Part shown: positions 30,392 through 35,143 of the stretch, piece by piece
Layout of the letters: each line of letters begins with the position of its first letter
Numbering within the stretch: the first letter of the stretch is position 1
Assembly: GCF_938020365.1 (NCBI RefSeq)
Contig: NZ_CALIIB010000075.1
Coordinates: forward strand, 1-35,143
DNA from: an uncultured Streptococcus sp.
Lineage (GTDB): Bacteria; Bacillota; Bacilli; Lactobacillales; Streptococcaceae
DNA: 35,143 bases
Direction of reading: 5' to 3'
The notes under the pieces: generated by a model
The model's database searches: none
What the model saw: only the letters and a program-made list of their open reading frames with translations
Told to the model about the DNA's origin: nothing
Translations under genes and position numbers: made by a program

Positions 30392-30888
30392 TGATTATCC
30401 GTCAAGCTCAAATGGCTGACTTAGATGCCATTTATGCCATCGAATTGGAAAATTTTAGTCCAGAAGAGGCTATTAGTCGTGAAATACTGGCGAAACACAT
30501 TGAAAAGATTTCCTCAACTTTTTTGGTCGCAGAAAAAAATGGCAAGATTTTGGGCTATTTAGAAGGTCCTGTCCGACCAGAACGCTATTTAAAAGATATC
30601 TCCTTTACAGAGGACGTTGAAGATTATAGCTATCTGGCTGGCGGATTTATCTCTGTGACTAGTCTATCTATTTCTAAAGAAGCACAGGGTTTAGGTGTAG
30701 GAAAAGCCTTGTTGGACACTATGAAGGAAATTGCGATTGCTGATGAACGCCACGGTATTAATCTCACTTGTCATGATTATTTGATAGCCTATTATGAGAA
30801 GCATGGCTTCGTCAATGAAGGACCTTCGTCCTCAACTTATGCAGATGAAGTATGGTTTGATATGGTTTGGGAAAATCCCCAGATATAA
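30391..30888 (+). CDS. GNAT N-acetyltransferase, second of a tandem pair
   Basis: A 165-residue paralogue of the preceding protein. Motif A reads FISVTSLSISKEAQGLGVGKALL; the Arg seen in the first copy (RQGVG) is replaced by GLGVG. Motif B is LTCHDYLIAYYEKHGF. The last stretch VWFDMVWENPQ is shared with the first copy (SNMVWENPD). It starts with ATG at 30391 behind AAGGAG (30380-30385), one base inside the preceding stop; the in-frame GTG at 30388 is too close to that site. A terminator hairpin follows. Substrate is unknown. Confidence 0.85.
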   Translation: MIIRQAQMADLDAIYAIELENFSPEEAISREILAKHIEKISSTFLVAEKNGKILGYLEGPVRPERYLKDISFTEDVEDYSYLAGGFISVTSLSISKEAQGLGVGKALLDTMKEIAIADERHGINLTCHDYLIAYYEKHGFVNEGPSSSTYADEVWFDMVWENPQI

Positions 30889-30910
30889 CTTTCATAAATA
30901 ATATAGTTTT

Positions 30911-30944
30911 AAAAGTCGGATATGATTGCATTTATCTGACTTTT
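30911..30944 (+). terminator. Terminator of the murC-GNAT unit
   Basis: AAAAGTCGGATA (30911-30922) pairs with TATCTGACTTTT (30933-30944) over 12 pairs, one G-U, with a ten-base loop. The loop holds most of the mltG -35 box. Confidence 0.82.
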
Positions 30945-30954
30945 AAGATATAAT
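30926..30954 (+). promoter_or_regulatory. mltG promoter nested in the terminator
   Basis: TTGCAT (30926-30931), a 17-base spacer and TATAAT (30949-30954). The -35 lies in the loop of the preceding terminator. Confidence 0.78.
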
Positions 30955-30985
30955 GTTAGGGATTATGAAGAAGGAGATCAGGTTT

Positions 30986-32755
30986 TTGACTGAAAATTCA
31001 CAGGATAACGAAAAGACGCTGAGTTTTAAAGAGAAGATTTTGAATGAGTTGGCAGCAGCCAATGGTACCCAAAATCACTCAGTTCAGGAAGAAGCGCAGC
31101 CTCTTTTAGGTAAAGAAATGGAATTGGCGGAGAGCTTGGAATCTCTCGTTTCTGCTGTTGAAAAATCTCATGAGGTTCTAGAAAAGGATACTTCAGTGGA
31201 GGAAGAACCTAGTAAGATCAAAGTAGAAGAGCCAATGGGACAAAGCGAGCCTACTGTTCATACTCAGGCAGATGTGCTAGAAAATATAGTTCGTAATTCT
31301 ACGATTTCGGAAGTTCCATCAAATGTTGATGGACCAGGACAAGCTGATGTTGCTAAGAAGGAAAATATAGAGTCTGGAGAGGTTCAAACTTCTGTGGCTC
31401 ATTCGGAAGCTTATCAAGAAAAGGTGGCGCCTGTTGCAGATGAGATAAAAGAAACAGTGTTACCTGATTCAAACACTACAGATGAAAGAGAAGCTAAAAA
31501 AGACTTTTCTACTGCAGAACCAACGCTAAGCCGTAGAGATGTTGCTCATGGAAAGAAACGTTCACGTGCAGCTCGTACCAATAGTAGTAAAAAGAAAAAA
31601 CGTAAAAACGGCCTAGCCAATCGAATCGTGATGACAGTCTTGGTACTTTTCCTATTGGGCCTTGGTATTACTGGTTTTGTGGGATACAATTATGTTTCCT
31701 CTGCGCTGAAACCAGTAGATGCCAAATCGACAGAATATGTGACGGTGGAGATTCCTGCCGGTTCTAGTACCAAACAAATCGGAGAGATTTTAGAAAAGAA
31801 AGGCCTGATTAAGAACGCTCAAGTCTTTAATCTTTATTCAAAAATCAGAAGTTATGGTAATTTCCAATCTGGTTACTATAATCTTCAAAAGAGTATGGAC
31901 TTAGACACGATTGCTAAGCAATTACAAGAAGGTGGAACAGATACACCACAGCCTCCAGTTCTTGGCAAGATAACAATTCCTGAGGGATACACTTTGGAGC
32001 AAATCGCCGAAGCAACTACTGTCAATGCTGCAAAAACTGCGAACAAGAATACTAAAACACCATTCAGTAAGGAAGATTTTCTAAATAAAGCTCAAGATGA
32101 AGATTTTATTGTAAAAATGACAGCTAAATATCCGCAGCTTCTAGCTACTTTGCCGAGCAAGGATAGTGGTGTTAAATATCGTCTTGAAGGTTATCTTTTC
32201 CCGGCTACTTATGATTATGGAAAAGAAACCACGGTTGAAGAACTGATTGACCAAATGTTGGCTGCTATGAATACCAATCTATCGCAGTATTACTCAACAA
32301 TTGAGTCTAAGAATCTGACGGTCAATGATGTTTTAACCCTCGCCTCTTTAGTTGAAAAAGAGGGATCAACTGATCAGGATCGCAAAGATATTGCGAGCGT
32401 CTTTTATAATCGTTTGAACCAAGCTATGCCACTTCAGAGCAATATCGCGCTTCTTTATGCTCAAGGAAAACTTGGTCAAAAGACAACTCTTAAGGAAGAT
32501 GCTGAAATTGATACAAATCTTGACTCGCCTTATAATGTGTACAAGAAGCAAGGTTTGATGCCTGGTCCAGTAGATAGTCCAAGCCTGTCTGCTATCGAAG
32601 CTACTATTAATCCAAGTAAGACAGAGTACTTGTATTTTGTAGCAAATGTGGAAACAGGGGCTGTATATTTTGCAAATACTTACGAAGAACACGCTAAGAA
32701 TGTGGAAGAACACGTTAATAGCAAATTAAACCAATCAGGTGAAAGTTCTAACTAA
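30986..32755 (+). CDS. mltG: Endolytic murein transglycosylase MltG
   Basis: Cuts nascent glycan strands at the membrane and sets their release during peripheral wall growth. The first 210 residues are cytoplasmic, acidic and low in complexity. A basic patch (KKRSRAARTNSSKKKKRKNG) precedes one membrane helix at about residues 212-236. Outside come a LysM-like region (YVTVEIPAGSSTKQIGEIL) and the YceG catalytic domain, with EGYLFPATY, LASLVEKEG (likely catalytic Glu459) and MPGPVDSPSLSAIEA. I choose TTG at 30986: AAGGAG ends nine bases before it, and its product (MTENSQDNEKTLSFKEKIL) lines up with remembered pneumococcal MltG. The ATG at 30953 overlaps the -10 box and the ATG at 30965 has no site. 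Length is 589 residues. Confidence 0.93.
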   Translation: MTENSQDNEKTLSFKEKILNELAAANGTQNHSVQEEAQPLLGKEMELAESLESLVSAVEKSHEVLEKDTSVEEEPSKIKVEEPMGQSEPTVHTQADVLENIVRNSTISEVPSNVDGPGQADVAKKENIESGEVQTSVAHSEAYQEKVAPVADEIKETVLPDSNTTDEREAKKDFSTAEPTLSRRDVAHGKKRSRAARTNSSKKKKRKNGLANRIVMTVLVLFLLGLGITGFVGYNYVSSALKPVDAKSTEYVTVEIPAGSSTKQIGEILEKKGLIKNAQVFNLYSKIRSYGNFQSGYYNLQKSMDLDTIAKQLQEGGTDTPQPPVLGKITIPEGYTLEQIAEATTVNAAKTANKNTKTPFSKEDFLNKAQDEDFIVKMTAKYPQLLATLPSKDSGVKYRLEGYLFPATYDYGKETTVEELIDQMLAAMNTNLSQYYSTIESKNLTVNDVLTLASLVEKEGSTDQDRKDIASVFYNRLNQAMPLQSNIALLYAQGKLGQKTTLKEDAEIDTNLDSPYNVYKKQGLMPGPVDSPSLSAIEATINPSKTEYLYFVANVETGAVYFANTYEEHAKNVEEHVNSKLNQSGESSN

Positions 32756-32785
32756 ATTATGTGGTTTTCCACATAATTTTGTTTT
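32754..32785 (+). terminator. Terminator between mltG and greA
   Basis: AAATTATGTGG (32754-32764) and CCACATAATTT (32769-32779) form an 11-bp stem with a TTTT loop and a T-rich tail. Confidence 0.88.
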
Positions 32786-32819
32786 ATCAAAAAATAGAAA
32801 GAAAAGAGAAAATAAAGTA

Positions 32820-33302
32820 ATGGCTGAAAAAACTTATCCTATGACCCTTGTAGAAAAGGAAAAATTAGAACAAGAATTAGAAGAATTGAAATTGGTTCGA
32901 CGTCCAGAAGTAGTAGAACGCATTAAAATTGCTCGTTCTTACGGAGATTTATCAGAAAATAGTGAATATGAAGCAGCAAAGGACGAGCAGGCTTTCGTTG
33001 AAGGACAAATTTCAAGTCTGGAGACTAAAATTCGCTATGCTGTGATTGTTGATAGCGATTCAGTTGCTAAAGATGAAGTTGCCATCGGTAAAACAGTTAC
33101 TATCCAAGAAGTCGGTGAGACTGAAGAAGAAGTATACATTATCGTTGGTTCAGCTGGTGCGGATGCCTTTGCGGGAAAAGTTTCAAATGAAAGTCCGATT
33201 GGTCAAGCATTGATTGGTAAGAAGACTGGTGATATTGCAACAGTAGAAACACCAGTTGGCAGTTATGACGTCAAAATCCTAAAAGTTGAAAAAACAGTCT
33301 AA
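32820..33302 (+). CDS. greA: Transcription elongation factor GreA
   Basis: Rescues backtracked RNA polymerase by stimulating transcript cleavage. The 160-residue protein has the N-terminal coiled-coil finger (MTLVEKEKLEQELEEL, VERIKIARSYGDLSENSEYEAAKDEQAF) with the conserved DLSEN acidic tip, and the C-terminal globular domain (GKTVTIQEVG, ESPIGQALIGKKTGD). The frame opens at 32739 inside mltG; I take the ATG at 32820 because it gives the standard GreA N-terminus and length and lies past the terminator of mltG. The ribosome site is weak (AAGAGAAA). No clear promoter was seen between the terminator and the ATG, so some read-through from mltG is likely. Confidence 0.95.
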   Translation: MAEKTYPMTLVEKEKLEQELEELKLVRRPEVVERIKIARSYGDLSENSEYEAAKDEQAFVEGQISSLETKIRYAVIVDSDSVAKDEVAIGKTVTIQEVGETEEEVYIIVGSAGADAFAGKVSNESPIGQALIGKKTGDIATVETPVGSYDVKILKVEKTV

Positions 33303-33305
33303 GAA

Positions 33306-33328
33306 AGGTCGAGCACGCTCGGCTTTTT
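33306..33328 (+). terminator. Terminator of greA
   Basis: GTCGAG (33308-33313) pairs with CTCGGC (33318-33323) around a CACG loop, one G-U, followed by TTTTT. Confidence 0.85.
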
Positions 33329-33341
33329 CTTTATCAATTTA

Positions 33342-33350
33342 TGCTATAAT
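33342..33350 (+). promoter_or_regulatory. Extended -10 promoter of nth
   Basis: TGCTATAAT at 33342-33350, with no good -35. Confidence 0.7.
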
Positions 33351-33379
33351 ATAGAACAAACAAAGGAGATTGTATACTG

Positions 33380-34009
33380 ATGGTTTTATCAAAAAAACGA
33401 GCACGCCATGTCATCGAGGAGATCATTGCCCTATTTCCTGATGCCAAACCGAGTTTAGATTTTAGAAATCATTTTGAGCTACTCGTGGCAGTCATGTTAT
33501 CAGCTCAAACGACAGATGCTGCAGTCAATAAAGCTACCCCAAATCTATTTTTAGCTTATCCTACTCCAGAAGCTATGGCAGCAGCATCCGAGGCAGATAT
33601 TGCCAAGCACATTTCGCGTTTAGGACTTTATCGAAATAAGGCCAAGTTTCTGAAAAAATGTGCCCAGCAACTCTTGAGCGACTTTAATGGACAGGTGCCT
33701 CAGACTCGGGAAGAATTAGAAAGTTTAGCTGGGGTGGGGCGTAAGACAGCTAACGTGGTCATGAGTGTAGGGTTTGGTATTCCAGCTTTTGCCGTTGATA
33801 CACATGTTGAACGCATTTGTAAACACCACGATATTGTCAAAAAGTCAGCAACTCCTTTAGAAGTTGAAAAACGTGTTATGGATGTTCTCCCGCCTGAACG
33901 CTGGCTAGCTGCGCATCAGGCTATGATCTACTTTGGTCGGGCTATTTGCCATCCCAAAAATCCAGAGTGTGATCACTATCCTCAACTTTACAATTTTGAT
34001 CATGTTTAA
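33380..34009 (+). CDS. nth: Endonuclease III (base-excision DNA glycosylase/AP lyase)
   Basis: Removes oxidised pyrimidines from DNA and cuts at the abasic site. The helix-hairpin-helix is LAGVGRKTANVV, with catalytic Lys122, and the catalytic Asp140 sits in FAVDTHVER. The length of 209 residues is the usual one. The four-cysteine iron-sulfur pattern of most Nth proteins (C-x6-C-x2-C-x5-C) is only half present: Cys190 and Cys197 fit, while the third and fourth sites are Tyr200 and Phe206. As I recall, other streptococcal Nth proteins show the same ending. AAAGGAG lies eleven bases before the ATG, a slightly long gap. It has its own promoter and a terminator about 120 bases downstream. Confidence 0.92.
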   Translation: MVLSKKRARHVIEEIIALFPDAKPSLDFRNHFELLVAVMLSAQTTDAAVNKATPNLFLAYPTPEAMAAASEADIAKHISRLGLYRNKAKFLKKCAQQLLSDFNGQVPQTREELESLAGVGRKTANVVMSVGFGIPAFAVDTHVERICKHHDIVKKSATPLEVEKRVMDVLPPERWLAAHQAMIYFGRAICHPKNPECDHYPQLYNFDHV

Positions 34010-34128
34010 GTTAGTGTCTTTGAATACTAAATTTCACTAGGCGATGAGCGGTTTAAGGGACGTAAAAGACTGTTGCGAGAGTTAGAGGAATATTTAAAAG
34101 ACTTTAGCAGCACGGTGATATAGAGAAT
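34010..34128. other. Non-coding gap after nth with no clear gene
   Basis: This is the first part of a 410-base stretch without a gene (34010-34419). Apart from the ORF remnant listed at 34031-34123, I see no promoter or RNA structure here. Confidence 0.5.
34031..34123 (+). pseudogene. Possible remnant of a protein C-terminus
   Basis: A 30-codon open stretch follows a stop and ends in TAG. It encodes ISLGDERFKGRKRLL followed by RELEEYLKDFSSTVI, an amphipathic helix-like tail. There is no start codon or ribosome site. I do not recognise the parent gene, and chance is a fair alternative. Confidence 0.25.
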
Positions 34129-34163
34129 AAAGGGGAGGTAGGAAGAGGATACCTTTCCCTTTT
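34129..34163 (+). terminator. Terminator upstream of the rRNA promoter
   Basis: AAAGGG (34129-34134) pairs with CCCTTT (34157-34162) and AGGTA (34136-34140) with TACCT (34150-34154), with a small internal bulge and a short T tail. It would shield the rRNA promoter from nth transcription. Confidence 0.6.
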
Positions 34164-34201
34164 AGTTATTGATTTATCAGTGATATTGTAGGCATTAGGA
34201 A

Positions 34202-34270
34202 ATAAATTTGTAAAAAAAGATAAAAAAATTTCAAAAAAGTGTTGACAAGGGAGTAGATAGGTGATATACT
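34202..34270 (+). promoter_or_regulatory. rRNA operon promoter with A-tract UP element
   Basis: A consensus TTGACA (34242-34247), a 17-base spacer and TATACT (34265-34270) preceded by TGA. A-rich tracts at 34202-34238 form a typical UP element. Confidence 0.88.
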
Positions 34271-34276
34271 GATATA

Positions 34277-34419
34277 GTTGTCGCTTGAGAGAGCGATAAA
34301 GACCTTTGAAAACTGAACAAGACGAACCAATGTGCAGGGCACTACAACGTATGTTGTAGTACTGAACAATGAAAAAACAATAAATCTGTCAGTGACAGAA
34401 ATGAGTGAGAACTCAAACT
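34277..34419 (+). other. 16S rRNA leader with processing hairpins
   Basis: The transcribed leader contains ACTACAAC-GTAT-GTTGTAGT (34341-34360) and TCTGTC-AGT-GACAGA (34385-34399). The TTTGAAAACTGAACAAGACG stretch is the conserved streptococcal leader (34303-34322). Confidence 0.75.

Positions 34420-35143
<724 letters not shown>

Noticed and set aside
34277..34419. Small gene in the rRNA leader
   Set aside because: Hairpins and conserved leader sequence explain the region; frames are short and lack a ribosome site.

Overview
This window is chromosomal DNA of a Streptococcus, most likely from the mitis/sanguinis side of the genus. The evidence is a streptococcal 16S rRNA start at the right edge, a complete ami oligopeptide-permease operon, a ComX-type cin-box in front of comFA, a liaFSR operon, and low-GC promoters with many extended -10 elements. 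I do not assign a species.

Layout. 1-660: the 3' end of aminopeptidase pepS and a small GlsB-type membrane protein, meeting def (minus strand) at a shared terminator. 1445-5913: an MFS transporter plus rsuA, a DUF536-like coiled-coil protein, and a membrane-anchored glycerophosphodiesterase. 5970-12577: amiACDEF behind a near-consensus CodY box. 12700-15813: glucose-type PTS gene ptsG behind a full CcpA cre site, with an EEP-fold phosphatase/nuclease. 15900-18357: the envelope-stress operon liaF-liaS-liaR, preceded by a structured non-coding stretch. 18361-20157: a HAD-cyclophilin fusion overlapping an S1 RNA-binding protein (CvfD-like). 20205-21886: cysK and yigZ on the minus strand. 21928-23906: the competence operon comFA-comFC. 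23915-24530: the ribosome hibernation factor hpf. 24648-33300: a SWIM/SNF2 helicase, a lysine-rich orphan, murC, two tandem GNATs, mltG and greA; from memory this order is the same in pneumococcus. 33345-34009: nth. 34010-34419: a non-coding gap with an ORF remnant, a terminator and a strong rRNA promoter. 34420-end: 16S rRNA, truncated by the window.

How the genes fit together. Nutrient sensing is prominent: CodY (ami), CcpA (ptsG, perhaps hpf) and peptide uptake. Envelope synthesis and its surveillance form a second theme (murC, mltG, liaFSR, the membrane phosphodiesterase). Competence (comFA/comFC) and stress translation control (hpf, CvfD-like) complete it.

I found no prophage, insertion sequence, CRISPR array, toxin-antitoxin pair or defence island. 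Nothing here amounts to a clearly new multi-gene system. The points most worth checking are regulatory or structural: the divergent yigZ/comFA pair whose promoters leave almost no 5' leader, the mltG promoter nested inside the upstream terminator (with a TTG start), the hairpin-rich region before liaF, the Nth with half of its iron-sulfur ligands missing, and the orphan lysine-rich protein next to murC.
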